Positions 13,817-23,707 of a DNA stretch of 64,000 nucleotides are shown here, one piece after another. The notes beneath the pieces were generated by a model that was not told where the DNA came from, did no database searches, and saw nothing but the letters and a program-made list of their open reading frames with translations. Position numbers and translations under genes: made by a program. Origin of the DNA: Prevotella sp. tf2-5 (GTDB lineage Bacteria; Bacteroidota; Bacteroidia; Bacteroidales; Bacteroidaceae); the NCBI RefSeq assembly GCF_900115435.1, contig NZ_FOWK01000004.1, positions 245,778 through 309,777 on the forward strand, read 5' to 3'. Positions within the stretch are counted from its first letter, which is position 1, and each line of letters opens with the position of its first letter.

Positions 13817-15337
13817 TTATTCCTTCCTGCCAGTCTGGTAAAGCCAAGTGGCAAGGAAACCCACAACGAAGATCACTGTCGTACCCAGTACGATAGCGAG
13901 ATAAGGATGCAGATGCGGACCCGGCAACGACCACATCGAGGCAAGAGATATCCATGCGATGACCATGATACCAGCCACACACCCTAAGAAAGCTCCTATG
14001 CGGTTGATCTGCTGGGGGATGCATCCTAACAGGAAAAGTCCCAACATACCACCTGAGAAGATACTTGACAACGTCCACCATGCATCAATGATACTTTCCA
14101 CGCTCAGCATGGCGATAGCCACACAGGCACCTAACAGTCCCACACCAAAGCTGCTCAGTCTCACGATGGCAAGCTCCAATTTCTGATGCTTATGATGATC
14201 ATTCGGATCATGGTGGCGAAGATGATCAGCCATACGACGAGCCCTTAAGAAGAAAGGACGGACGTAATCCGTCAGGATAATCGTGGCTGCTGAAGTCACG
14301 CTGGTAGACACCGTACTCATCCCGGCAGCAAAGATAGAGGCGATCAACAAGCCACGCAGTCCGACAGGTAGCCCATTGACGATGAAATACGGGAACACGT
14401 AGTCTGGTTTCTTCGCGATCTCCTCCGGCAAGGTGGCGACACCTGCCGTATAATAGGAATACAAAGCAGAACCTATCAGGAAGAACAGTGCCGATACCGG
14501 AATAAACAGATAACCTCCAAAAAGTGCGGAGAATTTCGCATCCTTGTCTGTCTTTGCCGCATGATAACGTTGTACGTAGTTCTGGTCAATACCATAGTTC
14601 TGCAGGTTAATAAAGATACCATAGATCATACAGACCCAGAATGTAGAGGTCGTCAAGTCCGAAGAGAAAGCACCCAGCGAGAACTTGTTTCCCTCCGGTG
14701 AGTTAATGGCAAGTTCAAAAGTCTGCATGGGACCTTCCGGCATAGAGAACATCAAGATTCCAAGACACAGGATCGCACCACCGATCAAGATGATACCCTG
14801 GATCGCATCTGCCCAGATGACAGCCTTCAGTCCTCCTAACATCGAATAGATGATGATACCGATAGAGGTAGTAATGATCACCACATGCAGGTTCCATCCC
14901 ATCAGTATATACATGGGGACGGCAAGCAGATAAAGGATGCTACCCATACGGGCAATCTGGGTTAACAGATAACATGCCGAGGCATAGAGACGCGCCCATG
15001 CTCCGAACTTCTCCTCCAAGAAAGTATAGGCAGAGACAGAGCCGCTATGCCTATAGAATGGCACAAAGTACTTAGCGGCGAAATAGCTCGCTATAGGGAT
15101 TGACAGGGAAAAGACAAAGGCATTCCAATCAGCGGCGAACGCCTTACCCGGATAACCGATATAACTGATACTCGACACATAGGTGGCAAAGATAGACATA
15201 CCCACGACCCAACCCGGGATGGAATGTCCCGCGGAGGTGAACTCATCGGCGGAACTTCCTTTCTTGAAGAAAGAACAGCCGAAGACCACCACACCCAGTG
15301 TGAAGACGATAAAGATGACAAAATCTATCAGATGCAT
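13817..15337 (-). CDS. SSS-family sodium:solute symporter (first copy)
   Basis: A 506-residue membrane protein with about 13 hydrophobic segments and the sodium:solute symporter signature around SAGHSIPGWVVGMSIFATYV and the GLLIASIFAAGMSTVSTSV segment. It is a proton/sodium-coupled importer in the inner membrane of the type that includes sialic-acid transporters. It overlaps the DapA-type aldolase gene by 10 bases, so the pair probably imports and cleaves one sugar acid. In an RG-II locus the 2-keto-3-deoxy sugars Kdo and DHA are natural candidates; this is inference. It converges with the GH2 gene ending 3 bases away. Confidence 0.88.
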   Translation of the reverse strand: MHLIDFVIFIVFTLGVVVFGCSFFKKGSSADEFTSAGHSIPGWVVGMSIFATYVSSISYIGYPGKAFAADWNAFVFSLSIPIASYFAAKYFVPFYRHSGSVSAYTFLEEKFGAWARLYASACYLLTQIARMGSILYLLAVPMYILMGWNLHVVIITTSIGIIIYSMLGGLKAVIWADAIQGIILIGGAILCLGILMFSMPEGPMQTFELAINSPEGNKFSLGAFSSDLTTSTFWVCMIYGIFINLQNYGIDQNYVQRYHAAKTDKDAKFSALFGGYLFIPVSALFFLIGSALYSYYTAGVATLPEEIAKKPDYVFPYFIVNGLPVGLRGLLIASIFAAGMSTVSTSVTSAATIILTDYVRPFFLRARRMADHLRHHDPNDHHKHQKLELAIVRLSSFGVGLLGACVAIAMLSVESIIDAWWTLSSIFSGGMLGLFLLGCIPQQINRIGAFLGCVAGIMVIAWISLASMWSLPGPHLHPYLAIVLGTTVIFVVGFLATWLYQTGRKE

Positions 15338-16260
15338 AGTTTTCCATCTTTTATCGGCAAGGCTGCAAGTGCCTGACGAATCTTCTCGCGTTCTGGTTCC
15401 TCAAACTTATAGAAGGGAGAGGCGACAAAGTCGTCCTTGATGATACCCAACAAAGAGAGGGCACATTTCAGACCCTTCAGATAACTGGAACCATGTTTTC
15501 CTACGGTATATATACTGGTCGATATCTGCATGATATACTGCTGCAACTGACGTACACGAACCAGGTCACCAGCACGTGCGGCATCATACATTGCCACATA
15601 CAACTCCGGGAACATATTCGCACCACCATTGATACCACCATGTCCACCCAGCAACACACACTCACCTGTGATCTCCTCAGGACCGACGAGCATCGCGAAG
15701 TCAGGACGTTCCTGCATCTTATACATCACAGACTGGAAATAGACGGTGTTGGCACTGGAGTCCTTGAAACCAATCACCTGTGGGTTTTGTGCGATACGTC
15801 GCACGGTATCAGGAGCAAAGCTCACCTTCACATGTGACGGCATATTATAGAGGAAGACGGGAAGCGGAAGTTGCGGTACCAGTTCCTCATAGAACTGAGC
15901 AAGTTCTGGTTGTCCCGTAGCAAAATAGTAAGGTGGAGCGGATACGACACCATCGGCACCACAGTCAGCAGCCACCTTAGCGAGTTTGATACTCTCCACG
16001 ATACTGGTATCGGTGATACATGCGAGTAACGGCAGGCGTCCCTTGTTGATGCGGCATGACTCCTTGATCATCTGTTTACGAACATCATAACTCAGGCTTT
16101 GCTCCTCACCAGTAGTGCCGAGAATGAAAAGTCCGTGGACACCCCCTGCTATAAGGTGTTCTATCAGTCGCTCAAGACTCTCAATATCAAGTGTCTCATT
16201 ATCTTTCAAAGGGGTTACAAGTGGCGGAATGATTCCGCTAAGTGGTTTGTTCTGTATCAT
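15328..16260 (-). CDS. DapA-family aldolase (candidate 2-keto-3-deoxy sugar acid lyase)
   Basis: A 310-residue cytosolic TIM-barrel protein of the dihydrodipicolinate synthase/N-acetylneuraminate lyase superfamily. GTTGEE lies near residue 47, the proton-relay Tyr138 in YNMPSH and the Schiff-base Lys166 in GFKDSS. Family members cleave or form 2-keto acids with pyruvate (DHDPS, neuraminate lyase, KDG aldolase). A lysine-biosynthesis role is unlikely, because the gene is paired with a symporter (10-base overlap) inside a glycan locus. Cleavage of imported Kdo, DHA or a related 3-deoxy-2-ketose to pyruvate plus an aldose is the best guess. The promoter probably lies in 16261-16374, shared with the divergent GH2 operon. 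Confidence 0.85.
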   Translation of the reverse strand: MIQNKPLSGIIPPLVTPLKDNETLDIESLERLIEHLIAGGVHGLFILGTTGEEQSLSYDVRKQMIKESCRINKGRLPLLACITDTSIVESIKLAKVAADCGADGVVSAPPYYFATGQPELAQFYEELVPQLPLPVFLYNMPSHVKVSFAPDTVRRIAQNPQVIGFKDSSANTVYFQSVMYKMQERPDFAMLVGPEEITGECVLLGGHGGINGGANMFPELYVAMYDAARAGDLVRVRQLQQYIMQISTSIYTVGKHGSSYLKGLKCALSLLGIIKDDFVASPFYKFEEPEREKIRQALAALPIKDGKLCI

Positions 16261-16304
16261 AATCTTTTTTCGTTTGGTTTCTAATAAGACGACAAAGACT
16301 CCGA

Positions 16305-16366
16305 TTTGTAACGAGTCAAGGGTTACAAAACCGATACGAGAGAGTCCTTAATATATATAAATAAGG
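16305..16366. promoter_or_regulatory. Candidate operator in the divergent aldolase/GH2 control region
   Basis: TTTGTAAC (16305-16312) and its exact reverse complement GTTACAAA (16322-16329) are separated by 9 bases, the geometry of a dimeric regulator site. A second imperfect palindrome, CCTTA...TAAGG, spans about 16346-16366, just before the ATG at 16375. No regulator gene is in the window. Confidence 0.5.
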
Positions 16367-16374
16367 TAGAATAT

Positions 16375-19221
16375 ATGAGAAAGAAACTTGTAACAATAGG
16401 ACTGCTGACTATGGGTTGGCTCGCAGCATGGGCACAATCAGGTGATGTGAACACACACCGACAGTACATCAGTGGTACAGGATGTGATGATATGGTACAA
16501 TGGGACTTCCAATGTACCGATGGGCGGAATGCCGGGAAATGGACGAAGATCGGTGTGCCCTCCTGCTGGGAGCTGCAGGGTTTCGGCACCTATCAATATG
16601 GTATGCGTTTCTATGGTAAGGCGACACCGGAGGGTATTGCTGACGAGAAAGGTATGTACAAGACTGAGTTCTCCTTACCTCAAGAGTGGCAAGGACGACA
16701 GATCCAACTGGTTTTCGAGGCAGCCTTTACAGAAATCCGAGTCCAGATCAATGGACGAAAGGCTGGTAACGGCACCTACCAGGGAGGCTTCACCCGTCAT
16801 ACCATAGATGTCTCAGACCGTGTGTTTTTTGGTGCGAAGAAAAACCGTTTGGAAGTGGAAGTCCTAAAAGAGAGCACCCTTCCACAGGTCAATCTTGCTG
16901 AGCGTCGTGCCGACTACTGGAACTTCGGTGGTATCTGGCGCCCGGTGTTTATCATTTCCAAACCTGCTCAGAACATTAACCGTGTAGCCATCAATGCAGG
17001 AATGGACGGTCGTTTCAAAGCTGACGTGTTCCTGAACCGCGCCCTTGCAGGTAGTTCTGTAAGTGTCGATATTTTAGACGCGAAAGGAATGAAGGTGACA
17101 ACCAGTCCATCCTTCCCTGTCGCCAGCGACAAGACACAGGTTGATTTCGCTGTCAAGAATCCTTTATTGTGGAACGCAGAACAGCCGAATCTTTATACAG
17201 CTGTCTTCACATTAAAAGACCCACAAGGTAAACCCCTCCATGTGGAACGTCAGAAATTTGGTTTCCGCACCATAGAATACCGTCACCAATATAATGGTGA
17301 CAAAGAGGATGGCTTGTTTATCAATGGCAAGAAAGTCATCGTGAAAGGTGCCAACCGCCATTCTTTCCGTCCAGAAACGGGACGTACGCTATCCAAGCAA
17401 AAGAATATCGAGGATGTGCTGCTCATCAAGTCGATGAACATGAATGCCGTACGTCTCTCCCACTACCCTGCCGACCCGGAGTTCCTGGATGCCTGTGACT
17501 CATTAGGTCTCTATGTGGAATGTGAGCAACCTGGATGGCATTGGGCACACGAGACCATTACCGGTTCTCAGATTGTCGAGGAGATGGTGACACGTGATGT
17601 CAACCACCCCAGCATCATCTTCTGGAGCAATGGCAATGAGGGAGGCTTCAACTATGAACTGGAGCCTGTCTTCGCAAAGTTCGACCCCCAACAGCGTGTC
17701 GTCTTGTATCCTTGGGCAAACCGCAACGGTTTCGAGACGAAGCATTATCGTTCATGGGGTGAGACGGCAGAGTATATGCGACAGAAGGAGATCTTCATGC
17801 CTACCGAGTTCCTGCATGGTCTCTACGATGGAGGACATGGTGCGGGACTGAAGGACTACTGGGAACTGATGATGTCGAACCCCCGTTGTGCCGGTGGCTT
17901 CCTCTGGGACCTGATGGACCAGGGAGTCGTCCGCACGGATATGAACAATATCGTTGACTGTATGGGTAACTTCGGCTCTGACGGTATCGTAGGTCCCCAC
18001 ATGGAGAAAGAAGGCTCGTTCTATACCATCCGTGAGATATGGAGTCCTATACAGATAGAAATACTACCATCCACCAAACTGGCAATAACAAATCACTATA
18101 ACTTCACCCGACTTAGTGAGTGTCGTTTCACTTACAAATATCTGTTGATGCCAACCTATGGTAACAGCCAGACCAAAGTCGCTTCACAAGGAACCTTAGA
18201 AGTGCCAGATGCAGAACCAGGAAAGACGGTTCAGGTGAATAAGCCCAAACCCATTGGTCAAACGATAGATGATATTGGAGAAGTATTGCAAATTACTGCC
18301 ACCGATCCATACGGAAAAGAGATCTTTACGTGGAATTTCTTCCAAATGGGTTCTACTGAAAAAGGTGAACCACAAAATGTGGAAAAGGCAGGAATGGAGG
18401 AGACCGCCGACGAGATGACTATCAGTATGGCAAACAAACGATATGTCTTCTCTAAAAAAGACGGACACCTGCATCATGTTGTGACAAACGGACATACCCT
18501 TTCTTTTGGGAACGGACCCCGTTTCATTGCCGCCAAACGTAGTGACCGCTCACAAGACGGTTTCTATAACCATGATGACAAAGAGGCTTTCCAGAAAAAG
18601 ACCGACTATACGGAATATGCCGATCAAGGTTCCTTTGTTGGATTTACCTTTGACAATAACGTGCTGCATGCACAATACCGTCATGGCTCGCTAGAGTATG
18701 TGAACTGGATTTTCCATCATGACGGCAGCGTCAGCCTATCAGCATCCTACTACTTTAACGGTGTTGTCGATTTGTTAGGTGTCTGCTTTGACTATCCAGA
18801 GACAAAGGTTAAGAGTAAGCAATGGGTAGGAAAAGGACCCTATCGTGTCTGGCAGAACCGTTTGGAAGGTCCGCAATACGGGTATTGGCAGACGAGCTAC
18901 AACGACCCCATACCAGGTGAGTCATTCGAGTATCCTGAGTTCAAAGGCTACTTCTCCAATATCGACTGGATGCAGATAGAGACCACTGAAGGAAAGATCG
19001 AGATCATACATCCTGACAACCATTGTTATGTTGGTGTCTATACCCCACGTGACGGTCGTGACCATCTTCTTTATACCCTCCCCGAGACAGGTATCGCCTT
19101 GCTCAAGGCTATCCCTTCCGTACGCAACAAGGTAAATACCACTGACCTTAATGGTCCCTCGGCACAACCCTATTGGAGCAAAGGAAAAGGAGGTATCAGT
19201 GCTACCCTGAAATTTGAATGA
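16375..19221 (+). CDS. Secreted GH2 glycosidase (second GH2)
   Basis: A 948-residue protein with signal peptide MRKKLVTIGLLTMGWLAAWAQ. GH2 order: jelly-roll (WTKIGVPSCWELQGFGTYQYG), immunoglobulin-like domain, and TIM barrel with acid/base Glu in IIFWSNGNEGGF and candidate nucleophile in FMPTEFLHGLYDGG, followed by a C-terminal galactosidase-like sandwich (VGKGPYRVWQNRLEGPQYG). Glucuronidase, galacturonidase and arabinopyranosidase activities all occur for GH2 in RG-II systems, so the exact substrate is open. It is the first gene of the plus-strand operon 16375-30896 and follows the operator-like region. The next gene starts 2 bases beyond its stop. Confidence 0.87.
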   Translation: MRKKLVTIGLLTMGWLAAWAQSGDVNTHRQYISGTGCDDMVQWDFQCTDGRNAGKWTKIGVPSCWELQGFGTYQYGMRFYGKATPEGIADEKGMYKTEFSLPQEWQGRQIQLVFEAAFTEIRVQINGRKAGNGTYQGGFTRHTIDVSDRVFFGAKKNRLEVEVLKESTLPQVNLAERRADYWNFGGIWRPVFIISKPAQNINRVAINAGMDGRFKADVFLNRALAGSSVSVDILDAKGMKVTTSPSFPVASDKTQVDFAVKNPLLWNAEQPNLYTAVFTLKDPQGKPLHVERQKFGFRTIEYRHQYNGDKEDGLFINGKKVIVKGANRHSFRPETGRTLSKQKNIEDVLLIKSMNMNAVRLSHYPADPEFLDACDSLGLYVECEQPGWHWAHETITGSQIVEEMVTRDVNHPSIIFWSNGNEGGFNYELEPVFAKFDPQQRVVLYPWANRNGFETKHYRSWGETAEYMRQKEIFMPTEFLHGLYDGGHGAGLKDYWELMMSNPRCAGGFLWDLMDQGVVRTDMNNIVDCMGNFGSDGIVGPHMEKEGSFYTIREIWSPIQIEILPSTKLAITNHYNFTRLSECRFTYKYLLMPTYGNSQTKVASQGTLEVPDAEPGKTVQVNKPKPIGQTIDDIGEVLQITATDPYGKEIFTWNFFQMGSTEKGEPQNVEKAGMEETADEMTISMANKRYVFSKKDGHLHHVVTNGHTLSFGNGPRFIAAKRSDRSQDGFYNHDDKEAFQKKTDYTEYADQGSFVGFTFDNNVLHAQYRHGSLEYVNWIFHHDGSVSLSASYYFNGVVDLLGVCFDYPETKVKSKQWVGKGPYRVWQNRLEGPQYGYWQTSYNDPIPGESFEYPEFKGYFSNIDWMQIETTEGKIEIIHPDNHCYVGVYTPRDGRDHLLYTLPETGIALLKAIPSVRNKVNTTDLNGPSAQPYWSKGKGGISATLKFE

Positions 19222-19222
19222 T

Positions 19223-22200
19223 ATGAAGCGATTACTTTTTTCACTTTTCATTTTTCATTTTTCATTTAGTGTCAGCCATGCTGACACGATAAAGCCCTGG
19301 ACCTTCTGGTACTGGATGTACGGTGCTGTATCCGAACAAGGTATCAAGGCAGACTTACAGGCGATGAAGGAGGTAGGACTGGGTGGCTGTTACCTGATGC
19401 CGATACGAGGAGCTGTGGAACGTCCAGAGTATGAAGGTACTGCCGATGCTTTGAGTGACAACTTCTGGAAAATGGTCGACTTAGCCTTGGTGCAAGCTGA
19501 TTCCCTCGGTTTGGGAATGGGTATTCATGTCTGTGACGGTTTTGCTTTGGCTGGTGGTCCGTGGATCAAGCCCGAGGAATCGATGCAGAAGATCGTATTC
19601 TGTGACACCATCATGGATGGAGGATTCCATCATTTCCGGATGACCAAACCTCAACACTATGAGAACTACTATGAGGATATTGCCGTATATGCGATACCTA
19701 TCAAGCAAGACAGACCTGGTACTCCCAATATTTCCTATTCTCCAGAGGTGACAGTGAACGCGAAGGGTGTCTATTGTGCCGACAAACCTTGCTGGATTCA
19801 GTACGTTTTCGATAAACCCACATTGGTTCAGAATATTGAGATAGAGCCGTCAGGTACGAATATCCAGTGCCAGCGGTTGAAGGTGAGAGCCTCTGATGAC
19901 GGCATCGTCTTCTATGATGTCAAACAACTCACACCTCCCCGTCAGGGTTGGCAGAACACTGGTTTCAATACGACATTCAGTATTCCTCCCACCCGAGCCA
20001 AGTATTTCCGTTTCGAATGGACACCTGAAGGTACTGAGCCTGGTGCCGAGGACCTGGATGCCGCCAAGTGGAAACCGGTTCTCAGGTTGAAGAGTATCAA
20101 GTTAGGGAGTTGGTCCCTCATCGACAACTGGGAGGGGAAGGCTGGTTACGTATGGCGTATTGCCCCAGACACTCCCCAAGAAGACTTGTCTGTCAACGAC
20201 CTCCTTCGTCCTTCTGATCTGATTCGTGGAGAAATCGTTGGCGACCTCGTTGAGATAGACTTACCCAAGGGTATGTGGCGTATCCTGCGAATGGGACATA
20301 CCTCTACTGGTCATACCAACGCGACTGCAGGTGGTGCCAAGGGACTGGAGTGTGACAAGTTCTCGAAAGAAGCCGTAGAGAAACAGGTAGAGAACTGGTT
20401 CGGTCTTTTTATGAACCGTCCTAACCACAAAGCCATCCAAGACCTGCACGTCGACTCTTGGGAGTGTGGTTCCCAGAACTGGAGCAAGAATTTTGCTCAG
20501 GAGTTTGAGCGTCGTCGGGGCTATGACCTCATCCCCCTTCTGCCTGTCTATGCAGGAGTACCCATGAAAGACGGAGAAAAGATACTACGGGATATCCGTA
20601 TGACCATCAATGATCTGGTGAACGAGGTGTTCTTCACGACGGTGGCACAGAAGGCAAAGGACTATGGAGTACAACTCAGCAGTGAGAGTGTCGCCCCCAC
20701 GATGGTCTCTGATGGTATGGAGCATTATAAGTATGTGGATGTTCCGATGGGCGAATACTGGTTGAATTCCCCCACCCACGACAAACCTAACGACATGCTG
20801 GATGCCATTCATGGTGGACATGTCTACGGAAAGAAGATCATTCAGGCTGAGGGATTTACAGAAGTACGTGGTGTATGGGACGAGACACCTGCCAGCATCA
20901 AAGCATTATTGGACCGTAACTTCGCCCTGGGAATGAACCGTCTCTTCTTCCATGTGAATACCCATAACCCCTGGCTCGACCGCAAACCCGGTATGACGCT
21001 CGACGGTATCGGACTCTTCTTCCAGCGTGACCAGACGTGGTTCCCGGAGGCAAAAGCATTGGTAGACTATATCACCCGTTGTCAGACCTTGCTTCAGAAA
21101 GGAACACCTGTAGTGGATATCGCTGTGTATACTGGTGAGGAGATGCCCTCTCGTGCTTTGACACCAGACCGTCTCGTACCGATGTTACCGGGTTTGTTCG
21201 GGGAAGAACGTGTGGCATCAGAAAAGAAACGTCTCGCAAATGTCGGACAACCGATGGAGGAGTCACCTGTCGGTGTGCGTCACTCTGCCGGTATTCTCGA
21301 TTTAAAAGACTGGATCAACCCGCTTCATGGTTATCAGTACGACTCCATGAACAAGGATGCCCTGCTGAATATGCCTTTCAACTACAAGGTATTAGTCATT
21401 CCTGAAGGTTGCATCATCTCCAAGGAGGTACAGAAGCGAATAGAACAATTACGCCAGCAAGGTGTTGTGATTATCGATAAACCGTGGCGCACAGAGACGA
21501 TTGAGGGTATTGAGCGTGATGTCATTCTACCAGAAGGTATCGCTTATACCCATCGTGCTACTGCAGAACAAGACATCTACTTCCTCGCCAACCAAATGGA
21601 TAAGGAACGCGAGATCACTGCGTCATTCCGCAGTACAGGACGCATTCCGTATATCTATGATCCTGTCACAGATGAGGTAACACAAGTCGATTATTCCGAG
21701 GAGAATGGGAGGACAATAGTAACCTTCACGATGCCCGCTTTTGGGTCCTTGTTTATTCCCACGCAGGGAATCCAGAGTTCCCACGCAGGGAATCCAGAGT
21801 TCCCACGCAGGGAATCCAGAGTTCCCACGCAGGGAATAATTGAGAACTCCTATCGTATCACTTTCAAAGAAAGCAACATCACCCTCGACAATCAGCAGTT
21901 GTTTGACTGGAGTCAGCATCCTGACGAACGGATTCGCTATTTCAGCGGTCATGCGATGTATACGACAACATTGAAAATGAAAAAGCAACCTGCTGGTCGT
22001 GCGTGGATTCAGTTCCCTGATGTCAAGGACATTGCCCACGTCTGGGTGAATGGTATCGACTGTGGTATCGCATGGACAGCCCCTTATGAGGTGGAGGTAA
22101 CCAAAGCCTTGCAGAAAGGTAAGAACAAGATAGAGATAGAGGTCGTCAACACTTGGCATAATGCCCTGCGCGGTATGGACCAGGGGAAGTCACCCTATGA

Positions 22201-22294
22201 AGGCATCTGGACCAATGCCAAGTACCGTACCAAAGGTGACAACCTCTTACCTGCCGGTCTGTTAGCACAACCAGAATTAAAAATAGAACAATGA
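19223..22294 (+). CDS. GH106 alpha-L-rhamnosidase
   Basis: A 1023-residue secreted protein starting MKRLLFSLFIFHFSFSVSHA; ATG at 19223 is preferred over an upstream TTG at 19214. The segment WTFWYWMYGAVSEQGIKADL and the following LGGCYLMPIRG are typical of GH106, as is the LHVDSWECGSQNW region. The C-terminus has an SLAP-like beta-sandwich (DVKDIAHVWVNGIDCGIAW). GH106 enzymes remove L-rhamnose; in B. thetaiotaomicron GH106 enzymes act on RG-II side chains. A 22-bp repeat at residues about 845-872 is read in all three frames in succession. The signal peptide is encoded by a TTTTTCATTTTTCA-like simple repeat. The SASA esterase gene starts 1 base after its stop. Confidence 0.85.
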   Translation: MKRLLFSLFIFHFSFSVSHADTIKPWTFWYWMYGAVSEQGIKADLQAMKEVGLGGCYLMPIRGAVERPEYEGTADALSDNFWKMVDLALVQADSLGLGMGIHVCDGFALAGGPWIKPEESMQKIVFCDTIMDGGFHHFRMTKPQHYENYYEDIAVYAIPIKQDRPGTPNISYSPEVTVNAKGVYCADKPCWIQYVFDKPTLVQNIEIEPSGTNIQCQRLKVRASDDGIVFYDVKQLTPPRQGWQNTGFNTTFSIPPTRAKYFRFEWTPEGTEPGAEDLDAAKWKPVLRLKSIKLGSWSLIDNWEGKAGYVWRIAPDTPQEDLSVNDLLRPSDLIRGEIVGDLVEIDLPKGMWRILRMGHTSTGHTNATAGGAKGLECDKFSKEAVEKQVENWFGLFMNRPNHKAIQDLHVDSWECGSQNWSKNFAQEFERRRGYDLIPLLPVYAGVPMKDGEKILRDIRMTINDLVNEVFFTTVAQKAKDYGVQLSSESVAPTMVSDGMEHYKYVDVPMGEYWLNSPTHDKPNDMLDAIHGGHVYGKKIIQAEGFTEVRGVWDETPASIKALLDRNFALGMNRLFFHVNTHNPWLDRKPGMTLDGIGLFFQRDQTWFPEAKALVDYITRCQTLLQKGTPVVDIAVYTGEEMPSRALTPDRLVPMLPGLFGEERVASEKKRLANVGQPMEESPVGVRHSAGILDLKDWINPLHGYQYDSMNKDALLNMPFNYKVLVIPEGCIISKEVQKRIEQLRQQGVVIIDKPWRTETIEGIERDVILPEGIAYTHRATAEQDIYFLANQMDKEREITASFRSTGRIPYIYDPVTDEVTQVDYSEENGRTIVTFTMPAFGSLFIPTQGIQSSHAGNPEFPRRESRVPTQGIIENSYRITFKESNITLDNQQLFDWSQHPDERIRYFSGHAMYTTTLKMKKQPAGRAWIQFPDVKDIAHVWVNGIDCGIAWTAPYEVEVTKALQKGKNKIEIEVVNTWHNALRGMDQGKSPYEGIWTNAKYRTKGDNLLPAGLLAQPELKIEQ
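21756..21838. repeat. 22-bp tandem hairpin repeat inside GH106, read in three frames
   Basis: Units TTCCCACGCAGGGAATCCAG plus AG occur at 21756-21777, 21778-21799 and 21800-21821, with a 16-base partial at 21822-21837. Each unit contains the hairpin TTCCC-ACGCA-GGGAA. Because 22 is not a multiple of 3, successive units encode different peptides, and three full units (66 bases) restore the frame. Confidence 0.92.
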
Positions 22295-22295
22295 T

Positions 22296-23702
22296 ATGAG
22301 ACGCATCACATTTTTTCTTTTCACATTTTACCTGTCCTTGTGTTCTTCCTTTGCAGAGGTCAGGCTACCCCGTTTCTTTAGCGATAACATGGTGTTGCAA
22401 CAGCAAACAGAGTGTAACCTATGGGGAACTGCCGACAAAGGTAAGACTGTCAAGGTCACTACCTCATGGGACCAGAAGACTTATCAGGTGAAAGCCGACA
22501 AGGACGGCAAGTTTGAGGTGAAGGTACAGACACCGGAGGCTGGCGGTCCTTATGAGATTACCTTCAACGACGGTAAACCGTTTCTCTTAAAAAACATCCT
22601 TATCGGTGAGGTATGGATCTGTGCAGGACAGTCGAATATGGAGATGCAGATGAAGGGATTCAAGCAGCAACCCGTAGAGGGGACGACAGAAGAACTCCTG
22701 CGTTGTAAGGACACCAACTTACGACTATTCACCGTCAAGCGCCATGTATCACTGACTCCACGATACGATGTGACGGGACAATGGAACGAGGCAAACAGTG
22801 CTTCTGTCCGTGACTTCTCGGCAACAGCCTATTATTTCGGTCGTGCATTACGTTCGACTTTGGACGTACCTGTAGGGCTCATCGTCACCGCATGGGGAGG
22901 TTCTGCCTGTGAGGCATGGATGAAAGCCGACTGGTTGCGTGCCTTCCCGAAAGTTAAACAGACCATCACAGTAGGAGATGTCTCGAAACTCCAGCAACGC
23001 TGTCCTACCGCTCTCTATAACGGTCAGTTGTATCCCCTCATCGGTTACACCATGAAAGGTGCTATCTGGTATCAGGGAGAGGACAATGTACCCCGTTACG
23101 ATTACTATGCTCCACTGTTGAAAACGATGGTAGAGGGATGGCGCAGTGACTGGAAACAGGGCGATTTCCCATTTTACTACTGTCAGATAGCTCCCTACGA
23201 CTACTCTTTGATTGACTGGAAAGACAGTCAGTATCTGCGGGAACAGCAGGCAAAGGCTGAGACGATGATTTCCAATGCCCGCATGGCAGTACTGATGGAC
23301 GCTGGTTTGGAGTATGGTATTCATCCCCGTAAGAAGCGTCAAGCTGGTGAGCGACTTGCCATCCTCGCGCTTGCCAACACCTACGATGTCAAAGGTTTAC
23401 CAGACTTCGCCACCTATAAAGAGGTGACTTTCCAAAACGATACGGCTGTCGTCGCTTTCGACCGTTCCAAGGAATGGGTCTATTTCGAGCACGGCACGAC
23501 CTCCAATAATTTCGAGATAGCAGGCTCCGACAAGGTGTTCCATCCTGCCACCAAGGTATGGGTGTCACGCAATCGGGTGTATGTGGTCTGTGATGAGGTC
23601 AAGCAACCCATTGCTGTCCGCTATGCCTTCAAGGACTGGGTGGACGGCGACCTGATGCACGATGGTCTTCCTGTATCCTCCTTCCGAACAGATAATTGGT
23701 AA
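22296..23702 (+). CDS. Sialate-O-acetylesterase (SASA)-type carbohydrate esterase
   Basis: A 468-residue protein with signal peptide to about residue 20. It has an N-terminal segment VRLPRFFSDNMVLQQ, then the SGNH-like block I in VWICAGQSNMEMQM with candidate nucleophile Ser113, and later GAIWYQGEDN, a block typical of SASA esterases (PF03629). Such enzymes remove O-acetyl groups from sugars. RG-II carries acetyl groups on 2-O-methyl-fucose and aceric acid, so deacetylation of side chain B is plausible. It is fourth in a tightly packed operon, its stop overlapping or abutting the next start (TAATGATAATG). Confidence 0.85.
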   Translation: MRRITFFLFTFYLSLCSSFAEVRLPRFFSDNMVLQQQTECNLWGTADKGKTVKVTTSWDQKTYQVKADKDGKFEVKVQTPEAGGPYEITFNDGKPFLLKNILIGEVWICAGQSNMEMQMKGFKQQPVEGTTEELLRCKDTNLRLFTVKRHVSLTPRYDVTGQWNEANSASVRDFSATAYYFGRALRSTLDVPVGLIVTAWGGSACEAWMKADWLRAFPKVKQTITVGDVSKLQQRCPTALYNGQLYPLIGYTMKGAIWYQGEDNVPRYDYYAPLLKTMVEGWRSDWKQGDFPFYYCQIAPYDYSLIDWKDSQYLREQQAKAETMISNARMAVLMDAGLEYGIHPRKKRQAGERLAILALANTYDVKGLPDFATYKEVTFQNDTAVVAFDRSKEWVYFEHGTTSNNFEIAGSDKVFHPATKVWVSRNRVYVVCDEVKQPIAVRYAFKDWVDGDLMHDGLPVSSFRTDNW

Positions 23703-23707
23703 TGATA

